From contig PAKU01000028.1 in the NCBI GenBank assembly GCA_002706265.1, positions 23,878-87,877 on the forward strand: DNA of 64,000 nt, given 5' to 3'. Each line of letters starts with the position of its first letter. Within the stretch, counting starts at the first letter, position 1. Under the pieces are notes generated by a model. The model was not told the origin of the DNA and made no database searches. It worked only from the letters and a program-made list of their open reading frames with translations. A program made the position numbers and the translations under genes. Of the stretch, positions 53,050 through 64,000 are shown piece by piece. Source of the stretch: Polycyclovorans sp. GTDB taxonomy: Bacteria > Pseudomonadota > Gammaproteobacteria > Nevskiales > Nevskiaceae.

Positions 53050-53313
53050 ATGAAAGTCACCCCTCTCCCGAATATCGCAGCGCCGCGCGCGCCGCTGCCC
53101 ACGGCGCCGCCCAGCGGCCAGGACCCTGCGCCGCCCGTCGCCCGAGCCGCGGGCCTGTCGCTTTCGGATGCCGCCCGCGCGCCCGGCGCCTTGCCACAAA
53201 GCCCGCTGCAACAGGCGTCACGGCTCAGCGAACTGCGCACGGCGATCACCGAGGGCCATTACCAGGTCGACCCGACATTGATCGCGGAACGGCTCTTGCA
53301 GTGGCAGTTGTGA
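53050..53313 (+). CDS. flgM: Anti-sigma-28 factor FlgM
   Basis: 87 residues. It binds FliA until the hook is built and is then exported. A disordered Pro/Ala-rich N-terminus precedes the sigma-binding helices RLSELRTAITEGHYQVDPTL and IAERLLQWQ. Transcribed from a sigma-28 promoter, giving the usual negative feedback. It starts the flgM-flgN-PilZ run; flgA, often next to it, is not here. Confidence 0.92.
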   Translation: MKVTPLPNIAAPRAPLPTAPPSGQDPAPPVARAAGLSLSDAARAPGALPQSPLQQASRLSELRTAITEGHYQVDPTLIAERLLQWQL

Positions 53314-53346
53314 CCGCCCGCATTCGGGCCATTTCGGGAGCCGCCC

Positions 53347-53628
53347 ATGTCAACCGACGCCCTGGCGCACACCCTCACGCAGCTTCAGCACGCATTGACC
53401 CACGCGCCCGACCAGGTTGACGCGGCCAACCGGGCGCTGCGCGCGCAGCTTGACCGGCTGCGCCAGCGCCCGACCTCGCTCACCGCCGACCAGCTTGGGC
53501 AAGCCCGCGGCCAGTTGCAGACACTGGCCGAACTGGCACGCCTGCGCCTGCACGCCGCACGCCGGTTGCAGGGTGCGTTGCGCGCCGAGGTGCCCACCGC
53601 GTATGGCAGACACGGCCAGCTGCGATGA
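53347..53628 (+). CDS. flgN: FlgN-like flagellar export chaperone
   Basis: 93-residue, almost entirely helical protein (heptad Leu/Gln pattern, ending LARLRLHAARRLQGALR). FlgN proteins escort the hook-associated proteins FlgK and FlgL. Sequence identity in this family is low, and the protein is shorter than the usual 140 residues or so, so the name rests mainly on its place between flgM and the PilZ gene. Its stop overlaps the next ATG (ATGA). Confidence 0.65.
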   Translation: MSTDALAHTLTQLQHALTHAPDQVDAANRALRAQLDRLRQRPTSLTADQLGQARGQLQTLAELARLRLHAARRLQGALRAEVPTAYGRHGQLR

Positions 53629-54317
53629 AGGCGGACACGCCCCTGGACAGCACCCGCCTGCTGATCAGCGGCCTGGCAAAACAGCGCGCGCGGCTGCTGC
53701 TGACGGTGCCGGGTCTGGACCGGCAATCGGCCGTCATTCCGCCTGAATTGATGGGCGACGAGGGCTACGCCTTCGTCACCCTGTTGACCCCGCAGGAGCC
53801 CACCCTGTGGCTGCCGCCCGACACCGAGGTGCAGGCCGAGGGCCGCCTGCACGGCGCCCGCGTGCACATCACCAGCGCGCTGCGGCAATTGACGCGCGGC
53901 CGCGATGAATGGCGCCTCGACGTCCATTGGCCCACGCAGGTCCAGCACGTGCAGCGGCGCCAGGCGTTTCGCGCCGATGTGCCCGCCGAACATGGCATGG
54001 CCCAGGCCCGTTTGCGCCAGGGCGACGCCGAGCCGGTCCCGGCCACGGTGCGCGACATCAGCCTCACCGGCGTGGGCCTGCAACCGCCGCGCCACTGGAC
54101 GCCCGACAACGATCAGCCGCTCAGCTGCGAGTGGAGCGTCAAAAACGCGAAGGTGACGCTGCCGCTGGAGGTGCGCCATGTCAGCAGCAGCGCCCAGGGC
54201 ACGCATCTGGGTGCGCGCTTTCTGCAGCCGGCCGCCAGCGCCTTGCAACTGCTGCGGCAGTGGGTGCTGGAGCTGGAGCGTTATGGCTTGCGCCGGCGGC
54301 AGGCCGACATGGCCTGA
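53625..54317 (+). CDS. PilZ-domain c-di-GMP-binding flagellar brake (YcgR-like)
   Basis: 230 residues: an N-terminal YcgR-type beta domain (to about 105) and a PilZ domain with the RxxxR-type c-di-GMP site RRQAFRADV (about 113-121) and DISLTGVGL ([DN]xSxxG). YcgR-type proteins slow the motor when c-di-GMP is high. It is third in the sigma-28 operon and ends four bases from the convergent serS stop. Confidence 0.87.
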   Translation: MKADTPLDSTRLLISGLAKQRARLLLTVPGLDRQSAVIPPELMGDEGYAFVTLLTPQEPTLWLPPDTEVQAEGRLHGARVHITSALRQLTRGRDEWRLDVHWPTQVQHVQRRQAFRADVPAEHGMAQARLRQGDAEPVPATVRDISLTGVGLQPPRHWTPDNDQPLSCEWSVKNAKVTLPLEVRHVSSSAQGTHLGARFLQPAASALQLLRQWVLELERYGLRRRQADMA

Positions 54318-54321
54318 ACCC

Positions 54322-55557
<1,236 letters not shown>

Positions 55558-55587
55558 TCAGGCTTCCGAAACGATTGAGGCCGCGAA

Positions 55588-55949
55588 TTATACGGATGCC
55601 TTGAGTCCCGCCAGCCACAGGCCCGCTGCACAGGCGATCACCGCCGCGCCGACATTGAGCAGCACGTTGAGCAGCGCCAGCAGCGGCTGCTCGCGCAGCA
55701 GTTGCACGGTTTCGAGCGAGAACGCCGAGAAGGTGGTGAAGCCGCCCAGCAGGCCGACCATCAGGCCGGCGCGCAGCGCTTCGGGCCAGTCGCGCGCGGC
55801 AACCGCCAGCAGGCCAATCAACAGGCCGCCCAGGGCGTTCACCAGCAGGGTCCACCACGGAAATCCCGCCGCCGCGCCAAACACCAGCTTCACCGCGTAA
55901 CGGGCCAGCGAGCCCAGGGCGCCCCCGGCCGCCACCGCCAGCCAGGCCG

Positions 55950-55953
<4 letters not shown>
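55588..55953 (-). CDS. crcB: Fluoride exporter CrcB
   Basis: 121-residue Fluc-type fluoride channel with four transmembrane helices. The signature GGFTTFSAFSLE (about 72-83) and FPWWTLLVNALGG in TM2 are present. The start overlaps the rarA stop (ATGA). No fluoride riboswitch is visible, which fits an internal position in an operon. Confidence 0.95.
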
Positions 55954-57239
<1,286 letters not shown>

Positions 57240-57287
57240 GAGGCGAAAGTGTGCCTGCTTTGCGGGCGTGCGGCGCGCGCTGTCGCC

Positions 57288-57932
57288 TCAGTTCTCGCCG
57301 ATCACCGTGTGGCCGCGCGGCGGGGTGAATTCGAAGCGGTCGCGGGCGAAGCGCGGGTTGATCTTGATGTCGTCAAAGCGCACATCGGTGGTGCCGCCCA
57401 GCGGATCGCTGAAGGTCAGCAGCACCGGCACGCTGCCGCGCAGCCAGACGTCGATGCGGTCGAATTCACTGTCGGCGGTCTGCGGGGTCAGGCGCCAGCC
57501 CTGCGCGCCCTTTGGGCTTTCGTCGGTGGGCGGCAGGGCGAGCACATCGAAGCCTTTGCCCAGGCTGTCGCCGCTGGCGAGCAGCGAGGCGGGCGTGCCG
57601 GCCAGCGCGGCCTCGGCCGGGCGGCGGGTGACCTGCTTGAGGTCGGGGTCGTGCACCCAGACGGTTTGGCCGTTGGCAACAATGGTCTGCACGTAAGGCG
57701 ACGTGTAAGCCCAATAGAACTTGCCGGGACGCGCCAGCGCCAGCGTCCCCGCGCCCTCGGAGAGCACGGTGCCGTCGTGGTCGCGCTGGGTCTGGGTGAA
57801 CTGGCCTTCGAATGCCTTCAGCCCCTGCCAGCGGGCGTCCAGCTCGTCCACCGGCGCAGCCACGACCAGCGCAGAAAAGACGACGCCCAACAACAGCGCG
57901 AAAGGTCGAAGCACAGACATGGCGAATCTCAT
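57288..57932 (-). CDS. lolA: Outer-membrane lipoprotein carrier protein
   Basis: Periplasmic shuttle that takes lipoproteins from the LolCDE transporter to LolB. 214 residues, signal peptide ending VVAAP, then LKAFEGQFTQTQRD and the Arg-containing KFYWAYTSPYVQTIVANG strand typical of LolA. ATG 57932 or the nearby MSVLRPF ATG can start it. Several lipoproteins in this window (M16 peptidase, FKBP, DUF3080, DUF4399, TadD) would be candidate cargo if they go to the outer membrane. Confidence 0.95.
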   Translation of the reverse strand: MRFAMSVLRPFALLLGVVFSALVVAAPVDELDARWQGLKAFEGQFTQTQRDHDGTVLSEGAGTLALARPGKFYWAYTSPYVQTIVANGQTVWVHDPDLKQVTRRPAEAALAGTPASLLASGDSLGKGFDVLALPPTDESPKGAQGWRLTPQTADSEFDRIDVWLRGSVPVLLTFSDPLGGTTDVRFDDIKINPRFARDRFEFTPPRGHTVIGEN

Positions 57933-57986
57933 TGAAATGCGGCGGGCAGCGTGGGGCGGGTGCGCTGAATGCGCCCTGATGCCGCG

Positions 57987-60545
57987 CTAATCCTGCCCGC
58001 CGGGAACCAGGATGTCGCGGTTGCCGCCGGGGCCGGAGGGGCCGACCACGCCGGATGCCTCCATCTGCTCGACGATGCGCGCGGCGCGGTTGTAGCCAAT
58101 TTTGAGCCGGCGCTGCATCCACGACACGCTGGCCTTGCGGGTTTCCAGCACAACGGCGACGGCCTGGTCGTACATGGGGTCCGACTCGGCGTCGTCGATG
58201 CCACCTTCGGCCGGGCCACTCGGCTCTTCGGCGCAGATGTCGTCGATATGCGGCGGTTTGTTGGGAATCTGCTTGAGGTAGGCGACGACCTTGTGCACTT
58301 CGTGGTCATCGACAAACGCCCCGTGCACGCGGTCCAGCCGTGACGCGCCGATGGGCCGGAACAGCCCGTCGCCATTGCCCAGCAGGGTGTCGGCGCCCAG
58401 CTCGTCAAGAATGGTGCGGGAGTCGATCCGCGACGCCACCTGGAAGGCCATGCGCGACGGAATGTTGGCCTTGATCAGCCCGGTGATCACGTCCACGCTG
58501 GGGCGCTGCGTGGCGACGATGAGGTGAATGCCGGCCGCGCGCGCCTTCTGGGCGATGCGGGCGATCAGCTCTTCGACCTTCTTGCCGACGACCATCATCA
58601 TGTCGGCCAGCTCGTCGATGATGATGACGATGTGCGGCATCGGCTCCACGGCATCGGCGGTGGCCGCGCCTTCGCGGAACAGATCGCCCTCGGCGGGCTT
58701 GAACAGCGGGTCCATCACCGGTTCGCCGGCGGCCAGTGCCTCTTCGAGCTTGCGGTTCATGCCGGCCAGGTTGCGCACGCCCAGCGCCGACATCAGCCGG
58801 TAGCGGCGCTCCATTTCGGCCACGCACCAGCGTAGGGCGTTGGCGGCGTCCTTCATGTCGGTGACCACCGGCGTGAGCAGGTGCGGAATGCCGTCGTAGA
58901 TCGACAGTTCCAGCATTTTCGGGTCGATGAAGATGAAGCGCAGTTGCTCGTGCGTGGCGCGGTACAGCAGCGACAGAATCATGGTGTTGATCGCCACCGA
59001 CTTGCCCGATCCGGTGGTGCCGGCCACCAGCAGGTGCGGCATCTTGGCGAGGTCGAACACCACCGGCTCGCCGCCAATGTCCTTGCCCATGGCGATGGCC
59101 AGGGTGGCGACACTGCTGCGGAACTTGGCCGAGTCGATGATCTCGCGCAGGAACACCATCTCGCGCTGCTGGTTGGGAATTTCAAGCCCGATCACCGGCT
59201 TGCCCTCGACCACTTCGAGCACGCGCACGCTGGCCACCGACAGTGAGCGCGCTAGGTCGCGTGACAGGTTGGTGATCTGCGAACCCTTCACGCCCGCGGC
59301 GGGCTGAATCTCGAAGCGGGTGATGACCGGACCGGGCGTGGCGTCGACCACGTCGACCTTGACCCCGAAGCTGGCCAGATGGCGTTCGACGTCACGCGCC
59401 AGCTGTTCAAGCTCGTCCGGCGTGTAGCGCTTGCCGGAGACCCGCGGACGATCAAGCAGGGTGATCGGCGGCAGCGGATCACCCTCGTAAGGCGGCACGT
59501 CGTCCAGCGCATGGGCCTTGGCCACCGGTTTGGCGACGACCGCTTTGGCGACGCTGGGGGCGGCGACGCTGACCGGCGGCGGCGCCTCATCGCGTTCAGA
59601 GGTCAATTCGAAGGCCTCGGGCGGCGGCACCTCGGCGCTGTCGGGCGACAGGGTCGGCGCGACACGCATGCCCTTCTTCTGCAGGGTGCTGCGTGGCGCG
59701 GTGCCGGCGGTGGGGGAGGCCGCGGGGGCGGACGGCGCGGGCGTGACCGGCACATCGATGGTCTTGAAGGCGGGCGGCGCGACACGCTCGGGCGCCGCCA
59801 CCGACATCACCCCACGGCGCAGCAGCGGCCCCAGGCGCAGCAGCACGCCGCCAATCTGGTCCATCACCCGCAGCCACGAAAAAGTGAAGACCAGCGGCGC
59901 CGAGGCAATGGCCAACACCAGAAGCACCAGGCTGGCACCGACGCCGCCCAGACCGCCCTTGAGCCAACTGGACAAGGCGAGCCCGGCAATGCCGCCGGCG
60001 CCTTGCGGGGCCACGCTGGGCGCGGCATCGACGTGTACGGCGAACAGCGCGGACAAGGCCGCCGCCATCACCACGCCACTGAACCAGCGCACCGGCAAGG
60101 GCAGAACATGCTCGGCAGGGGGTTCGTCACGCCGGCCGCCGCGCAGGATGCGCATGCCCGCCCATAGCAAGGCCCAGGGCAGTCCGTAGGCGGTCAGGCC
60201 CAGCACCGACAGCAACACGTCGGCCAGCCAGGCGCCCGCCGGGCCGATCAGGTTGTGCACGTCGCCGCCGGCACCCGAAGACATCCAGCCCGGATCATCG
60301 GGATGAAAGCTGATGAGCAGCATCAGCAGCACCACGGCAACGCCGGCGCAGGCCAGCATCGCGGCTTCGCGCGGCAGTCTGACCAGCCACGGGCTGACCC
60401 CGCCGGGCGTTGCCGCCTCGGGTGCCGAGGCACCCTGCCCGCGCAACTGCAGCCACCATTGTTTGGGTTCCGCCAACGTCCGCCTGCCTTGGTACGTAAA
60501 GTGCTTGAGCCGTCTCTGAACGTCGCGAGACGATCGCAAGTCCAT
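57987..60545 (-). CDS. ftsK: DNA translocase FtsK
   Basis: Divisome protein that pumps chromosome dimers to dif. 852 residues from ATG 60545; TTG 60476 ([14 protein letters not shown]) is an alternative. The open frame to 61055 is only a shadow. Order: four or five N-terminal transmembrane helices (to about 215), a Pro/Ala-rich linker (about 220-370), the RecA-like motor with Walker [16 protein letters not shown] (about 504-518) and Walker [11 protein letters not shown] (about 640-649), and the winged-helix gamma domain ([20 protein letters not shown]). Complete. Confidence 0.95.
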   Translation of the reverse strand: MDLRSSRDVQRRLKHFTYQGRRTLAEPKQWWLQLRGQGASAPEAATPGGVSPWLVRLPREAAMLACAGVAVVLLMLLISFHPDDPGWMSSGAGGDVHNLIGPAGAWLADVLLSVLGLTAYGLPWALLWAGMRILRGGRRDEPPAEHVLPLPVRWFSGVVMAAALSALFAVHVDAAPSVAPQGAGGIAGLALSSWLKGGLGGVGASLVLLVLAIASAPLVFTFSWLRVMDQIGGVLLRLGPLLRRGVMSVAAPERVAPPAFKTIDVPVTPAPSAPAASPTAGTAPRSTLQKKGMRVAPTLSPDSAEVPPPEAFELTSERDEAPPPVSVAAPSVAKAVVAKPVAKAHALDDVPPYEGDPLPPITLLDRPRVSGKRYTPDELEQLARDVERHLASFGVKVDVVDATPGPVITRFEIQPAAGVKGSQITNLSRDLARSLSVASVRVLEVVEGKPVIGLEIPNQQREMVFLREIIDSAKFRSSVATLAIAMGKDIGGEPVVFDLAKMPHLLVAGTTGSGKSVAINTMILSLLYRATHEQLRFIFIDPKMLELSIYDGIPHLLTPVVTDMKDAANALRWCVAEMERRYRLMSALGVRNLAGMNRKLEEALAAGEPVMDPLFKPAEGDLFREGAATADAVEPMPHIVIIIDELADMMMVVGKKVEELIARIAQKARAAGIHLIVATQRPSVDVITGLIKANIPSRMAFQVASRIDSRTILDELGADTLLGNGDGLFRPIGASRLDRVHGAFVDDHEVHKVVAYLKQIPNKPPHIDDICAEEPSGPAEGGIDDAESDPMYDQAVAVVLETRKASVSWMQRRLKIGYNRAARIVEQMEASGVVGPSGPGGNRDILVPGGQD

Positions 60546-60677
60546 CCCGGAGAGGCCCACGAAGTTTATCAGTCCAGCTGTCGGCTCCCCTGCGCCGGTC
60601 GCGCCCGGCAACTTGAAACTTTGCTGGAACCCTGCATATTGAACCTGTCCATCTCGGACGCTGACAGGACCCTTCCC

Positions 60678-61010
60678 ATGAGCACAGAAGTGAAGCACTT
60701 CCTCATCACCCCAGAAGACGGCATTCGTGAATTCAGCGCCGAACAGGCCGCGATGGTCGCGGCCGGCACCCGTCCGCTGCCTGAACTGGCCGATCGCATG
60801 GTGAGATACCTGCAGATCACGCTCGATGACAGCGAGATCGGCGAAATCAAGGTACAGACCTCCGGCGCCTTCGTGGCCTTTGATGCCGACGGCCGGGTCA
60901 CCGAGGCCCACCCACCGAAAGATGCCGAGTCGATCACCGGCTTTGAGCACGACGCCATCGTCCAGTGGTCGCTGCGCGACGTGCCGACCGTGGCCCCCAC
61001 CTTTCACTGA
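60678..61010 (+). CDS. Conserved hypothetical protein (110 aa)
   Basis: 110 residues from ATG 60678 ([20 protein letters not shown]). An acidic, soluble alpha/beta protein with no signal or membrane segment. The middle reads [20 protein letters not shown] and [16 protein letters not shown] recognise no family. It diverges from ftsK and precedes the FemAB-like gene by 31 bases, so it probably belongs to the plus-strand run leading to aat-bpt. Confidence 0.75.
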   Translation: MSTEVKHFLITPEDGIREFSAEQAAMVAAGTRPLPELADRMVRYLQITLDDSEIGEIKVQTSGAFVAFDADGRVTEAHPPKDAESITGFEHDAIVQWSLRDVPTVAPTFH

Positions 61011-61041
61011 ACCCCGCTGCATTTGCCCCCCACTGACCCAT

Positions 61042-62241
61042 TTGAACGCTGACACGCCTGCACGGCCCGCCCTGGCGGCGGGCCGCTTTCGCCACGCCGA
61101 CCAGATCGCGACGATCGACGCGGCGGCATGGGACGGGCTGTTTGGCGGCGGCTACCCGTTCACATCCCATCGATTTCTCAAGGCGCTGGAAACCAGCGGC
61201 AGCGTGTCACCGCAGCTCGGTTGGCGCCCTTGTCATCTGTTGCTGGAAGCCGCCGATGGCCGGCTGCTGGCCGCCTGTCCGCTATACCTGAAAGCGCATT
61301 CCTACGGTGAATTCGTCTTCGACTTCGCCTGGGCGCGTGCGGCGGAGCAACTGGGTCAGTCTTACTACCCAAGGCTGGTCAACGCCATTCCCTTCACGCC
61401 CAGCACCGGCCCGCGATGGGCGGCGATCGACGCCGAGGCCGAGGCCCTGCTGCTGCAGCGCCTGGGCGAACTGGCGGCCGAGCGCGGGTACTCGTCGACC
61501 CATGTGCTGTTCGTTGACGCGTCGGGCGCGGGCGCGGCCCAGCAGGCGGGCGCCAGCCTGCGGCATGACATCCAGTACCAGTGGTTCAACGACGATTACC
61601 TGCATTTCGATGATTTTCTGGCGCGTTTGTCGTCAGACAAGCGCAAGAAGATTCGCCGCGAGCGCCGCAAGCTGGTGGAGTGCGGCATCACCTACCAGCG
61701 CGAAGCGGCGCACACGCTGAGCGCCGGCGCGCTGGACGAGGTGTTTGCCCTTTACGCCTCGACGTATGCGCTGCGCGGCCAGCCGCCCTATCTGAATCGC
61801 GCGTTTTTCGACGATTACCTGCGTGAGGGTCCGAGCCCCATGTGGGTCCTCAGCGGCCGTGCGGCCGGCCAGGAAGATCAGCGCGAGATGATGGCGCTGT
61901 TTTTCGAGGGCGATGACACGCTCTACGGCCGGCATTGGGGCGCCCGCCGCGAGTTGGACGGCGCCCACTTCGAGACCTGCTATTACCAGGGCATCGATTG
62001 GTGCATCGAGCGCGGCTTGCGCCGCTTCGACGCCGGCACCCAGGGCGATCACAAGCGCTCGCGCGGCTTCGACCCGGTACGCACCACGTCGGCGCACTGG
62101 TTGGTCGAGCCCCGCCTGCGGGCCGCCGTGGATGATTTTCTGGCGCGCGAGCGTGCGGCGGTGACCGATCACGCCGCGTGGCTGCGCCGGGCGCACAGCG
62201 CCTACCGGCAGCCCGCAGCGGCGGGGGGCGCCGATGGATAA
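61042..62241 (+). CDS. FemAB-like GNAT acyltransferase (COG3146 type)
   Basis: 399 residues. Matches the COG3146 peptidoglycan-related acyltransferase-like family: [20 protein letters not shown] near the start, [34 protein letters not shown], then [13 protein letters not shown] and a GNAT-like C-terminal half ending [14 protein letters not shown]. The start is TTG at 61042; there is no closer ATG. The TAA lies in ATGGATAA, overlapping the ATG of a 26-codon ORF. The enzymatic activity of the family is not established. Confidence 0.86.
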   Translation: MNADTPARPALAAGRFRHADQIATIDAAAWDGLFGGGYPFTSHRFLKALETSGSVSPQLGWRPCHLLLEAADGRLLAACPLYLKAHSYGEFVFDFAWARAAEQLGQSYYPRLVNAIPFTPSTGPRWAAIDAEAEALLLQRLGELAAERGYSSTHVLFVDASGAGAAQQAGASLRHDIQYQWFNDDYLHFDDFLARLSSDKRKKIRRERRKLVECGITYQREAAHTLSAGALDEVFALYASTYALRGQPPYLNRAFFDDYLREGPSPMWVLSGRAAGQEDQREMMALFFEGDDTLYGRHWGARRELDGAHFETCYYQGIDWCIERGLRRFDAGTQGDHKRSRGFDPVRTTSAHWLVEPRLRAAVDDFLARERAAVTDHAAWLRRAHSAYRQPAAAGGADG

Positions 62242-62314
62242 GCCCATCCGCCACGGCAACTGGGTCTGGACCTGCGTCCGCGTCCGGCCACTGCAAGAAA
62301 GCGCCAATGGATAA
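62234..62314 (+). CDS. 26-codon ORF made by a duplicated stop-start junction
   Basis: ATG 62234 begins [10 protein letters not shown] and ends at TAA 62312-62314. Its first bases (ATGGATAAGCCCATCCGCC) nearly repeat the start of aat (ATGGATAACCCCATCCGCC) 73 bases on. Each ATGGATAA joins the stop of one frame to the start of the next. It could act as a coupling leader peptide or simply be debris of a tandem duplication. Confidence 0.35.
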   Translation: MDKPIRHGNWVWTCVRVRPLQESANG

Positions 62315-63008
62315 CCCCATCCGCCTTCATTGGCTGGACCCGCACAACCCGGAGCAGCCTTTTCCGCCGGTGCACCTGGCCCTGCGCGAACCCAATGGCC
62401 TGCTCGCCATTGGCGGTGACCTGCACCCCACCCGCCTGTTGCGCGCCTACGCCTACGGCGCCTTCCCCTGGTACAACCCCGACGAGCCGATTCTGTGGTG
62501 GTGCCCCGATCCGCGGGCGGTGCTGCCGCCGGGCGCGCTGCACATCAGCCGCTCGTTGCGCCGCACGCTGCGCAGCGGGCATTTCCGGGTCACGGTCGAC
62601 ACCTGCTTCGAGGCGGTGACCGCCGGCTGCGCCGCACCTCGGGCGCTGCATCGCGGCACCTGGCTGGGCGACGCCATGCGGGATGCCTACACCGAGCTGC
62701 ACCGGCAGGGCCACGCGCACAGCGTGGAAGTGTGGGACCGTGACGCGCTGGTCGGCGGGCTCTACGGCGTGGCGATTGGCCGCATGTTTTATGGTGAGTC
62801 CATGTTTTCGCGCCAGACCGATGCCTCCAAGGTTGCGCTGGTCGCCCTGTGTGAGCGGCTGGCGGCCCACGACTTCGCCTTGATCGATTGCCAGGTGGCC
62901 TCGGAGCACCTGACCCGGCTTGGCGCGGTGGAGTGGTCGCGCGATCGATTCATCGCTCTGGCGCGCCCGGCCGCAGCGGCGCCGGCGCCGGTCGGGGTGT
63001 GGGCATGA
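62307..63008 (+). CDS. aat: Leucyl/phenylalanyl-tRNA--protein transferase
   Basis: Adds Leu or Phe to proteins with N-terminal Arg or Lys, marking them for ClpS/ClpAP. 233 residues from ATG 62307 (MDNPIRLHWLDP). Family blocks: NGLLAIGGDL, AYGAFPWYNPDEPILWWCPD, PRAVL, GGLYGVAIGRMFYGESMFS and IDCQVASEHLTRLGA. It is coupled to bpt through ATGA. Confidence 0.96.
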   Translation: MDNPIRLHWLDPHNPEQPFPPVHLALREPNGLLAIGGDLHPTRLLRAYAYGAFPWYNPDEPILWWCPDPRAVLPPGALHISRSLRRTLRSGHFRVTVDTCFEAVTAGCAAPRALHRGTWLGDAMRDAYTELHRQGHAHSVEVWDRDALVGGLYGVAIGRMFYGESMFSRQTDASKVALVALCERLAAHDFALIDCQVASEHLTRLGAVEWSRDRFIALARPAAAAPAPVGVWA

Positions 63009-63736
63009 ACCCGATGCGGCCACCCGAACGCTTCAGCCTGTTTCTGAGCCCCGAGCATCGCTGTGGTTATCTGCCCGACCGCAACGCGCGCAACGCCTAC
63101 ATCGACCCGGCGATCTCGATGAGCGCCACCCGTTACAGCTGGTTGCTGGAACAGGGCTTTCGCCGCAGTGGCGGCCACGTGTACCGGCCGTACTGCCAGC
63201 ACTGCCAGTTGTGCATACCGGCGCGCATTCCCGTCTCGTCGTTCCGGCCCAATCGCTCACAGCGCCGGTGCCAGAAGCAGAACAGCGACCTGACCCTGCG
63301 CATCGAATCGCGGCTGCAGGACCGTCATTTCGAGCTGTACCGCCACTACCTGCGCGACCGCCACGAAGACGGCGGCATGGAGCCGGACAACCGCGAAGCC
63401 TTCGACACCTTTTTGCAGTGCGCCTGGCTGGAAGTGCAGATCTGGGAGTACTGGCAGGGCGATACCTTGCTCGCGTTTTCGGTGATCGACCGGCTGCCGG
63501 CCTCCCTGTCGGCGGTGTACACCTGCTACCGGCCCGACCAGACCCAACGCGGCCTCGGCAACCACGCCGTGCTGCAGGCCCTCGAATATGCCCGCAGCGC
63601 CGAGCTGCCGCATGTGTACCTGGGCTACTGGGTGCCCGGCAGCCGCAAGATGGACTACAAGCGCCAGTACCAGCCGCTGGAAGTGTTCTCGGGCGGCCTC
63701 TGGCGCGTGTTTGATCCGGCGCATACGCGCATCTGA
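63005..63736 (+). CDS. bpt: Aspartate/glutamate leucyltransferase
   Basis: Transfers Leu to N-terminal Asp or Glu (ATE1 fold), the second arm of the bacterial N-end rule. 243 residues from ATG 63005. N-terminal CGYLPDRNARNAYIDP, the Cys cluster YRPYCQHCQLCIPARIPV and the C-terminal YLGYWVPGSRKMDYKRQY are diagnostic. A terminator follows; infA and clpA, often next, are not seen. Confidence 0.96.
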   Translation: MNPMRPPERFSLFLSPEHRCGYLPDRNARNAYIDPAISMSATRYSWLLEQGFRRSGGHVYRPYCQHCQLCIPARIPVSSFRPNRSQRRCQKQNSDLTLRIESRLQDRHFELYRHYLRDRHEDGGMEPDNREAFDTFLQCAWLEVQIWEYWQGDTLLAFSVIDRLPASLSAVYTCYRPDQTQRGLGNHAVLQALEYARSAELPHVYLGYWVPGSRKMDYKRQYQPLEVFSGGLWRVFDPAHTRI

Positions 63737-63785
63737 AGGTCCCCGCGGCGCAGCCTTTGCCCAGCGGTCACGCAGGCACCACAAC

Positions 63786-63815
63786 AAAAACGGCGACCCG
63801 AAGGTCGCCGTTTTT
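63786..63815 (+). terminator. Bidirectional terminator after bpt
   Basis: AAAAA-CGGCGACC-CGAA-GGTCGCCG-TTTTT: eight perfect pairs, a tetraloop, and A/T flanks that serve both bpt and the convergent gene beyond. Confidence 0.92.
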
Positions 63816-63834
63816 CGTACCGCACTGCGAGGGC

Positions 63835-64000
63835 TTACTGCACGCTGCCCGGGAGGGTCCAGTCGGCCCACCATGCTTCATTGGCGGCCGTACCCGGCGC
63901 GACGGCGCCGATGTAGTTGGTCGCATCGAACTGGAAGCTGGAACCGTTGGCCACCGCGGTGACCGTGGGTGCGGCGCCAAGCTGACCGACGGCTTCAGCA
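63835..64000 (-). CDS. C-terminal end of a probable secreted protein (partial)
   Basis: The last 54 codons of a minus-strand gene running out of the window. It reads TVTAVANGSSFQFDATNYIG, then WWADWTLPGSVQ and TAA 63837-63835. The Ala/Gly/Thr/Ser-rich, weakly charged composition and final aromatic WWADWT segment resemble the ends of extracellular or surface proteins. The family cannot be decided from this piece. Confidence 0.6.
   Translation of the reverse strand, partial: AEAVGQLGAAPTVTAVANGSSFQFDATNYIGAVAPGTAANEAWWADWTLPGSVQ

Noticed and set aside
60546..61055. N-terminal extension of the ftsK frame
   Set aside because: It is antisense to the 110-aa gene and lacks membrane helices or homology; FtsK starts at 60545 or 60476.

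Overview
The window is GC-rich, densely coded DNA from a gammaproteobacterial chromosome. Most of it is housekeeping sequence in gene orders familiar from Pseudomonas-, Xanthomonas- and Nevskia-like bacteria: amgK-murU divergent from lptD-surA-pdxA-rsmA, mtnB-mtnD-mtnC, gap-pgk, ftsK-lolA-rarA-crcB-serS, aat-bpt and flgM-flgN-PilZ. LptD, SurA and LolA show a Gram-negative outer membrane; FlgM and a PilZ protein show a flagellum. A placement near Nevskiales/Xanthomonadales is my inference, not a demonstrated fact. No rRNA, tRNA, CRISPR array, complete insertion sequence or prophage was found.

Layout. 0-9.7 kb: metK, an orphan MoxR ATPase, a ribbon-helix-helix antitoxin remnant, a cyclic-nucleotide-binding patatin phospholipase with a DUF4112 protein, plsB, a lipoprotein FKBP isomerase and a DUF3080 lipoprotein. 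9.7-18.1 kb: a HAD nucleotidase overlapping cysQ head to head, a long inverted-repeat element, pgk and gap, ampD, a two-domain M16 peptidase, a DUF2007 protein and trmL. 18.3-23.4 kb: methionine-salvage genes mtnB-D-C, a dienelactone hydrolase with a DUF2064 protein, and the murU/amgK peptidoglycan-recycling pair. 23.5-29 kb: lptD-surA-pdxA-rsmA. 29-41.3 kb: a degenerate two-gene module (a 52-aa protein plus a broken PARP-like ADP-ribosyltransferase-like gene), a PAS-only membrane sensor and a Tad/Flp pilus locus, all sitting where apaG-apaH would normally follow rsmA; apaH itself resumes at 41.36 kb. 41.4-47.3 kb: apaH, three membrane or glycosyltransferase genes and hisN. 47.5-52 kb: rhlE, a DUF4399 lipoprotein, a short-chain dehydrogenase and a small MscS channel. 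52.1-54.3 kb: a HigBA-like toxin-antitoxin pair whose toxin lacks a canonical start, then a flagellar operon behind a near-perfect sigma-28 promoter. 54.3-64 kb: serS, crcB, rarA, lolA, ftsK, an unknown 110-aa protein, a FemAB-like acyltransferase, the two N-end-rule aminoacyl-protein transferases aat and bpt, and the end of a probable secreted protein.

The most notable points are the 12-kb Tad/ART block interrupting a conserved gene order; the small-protein/ART pair with identifiable inactivating lesions; the toxin gene with AGG where its start codon is expected; two CTG-start genes in CTGA stop-start overlaps; a terminator-like hairpin that contains the mscS Shine-Dalgarno; and a duplicated stop-start junction that creates a 26-codon ORF ahead of aat.
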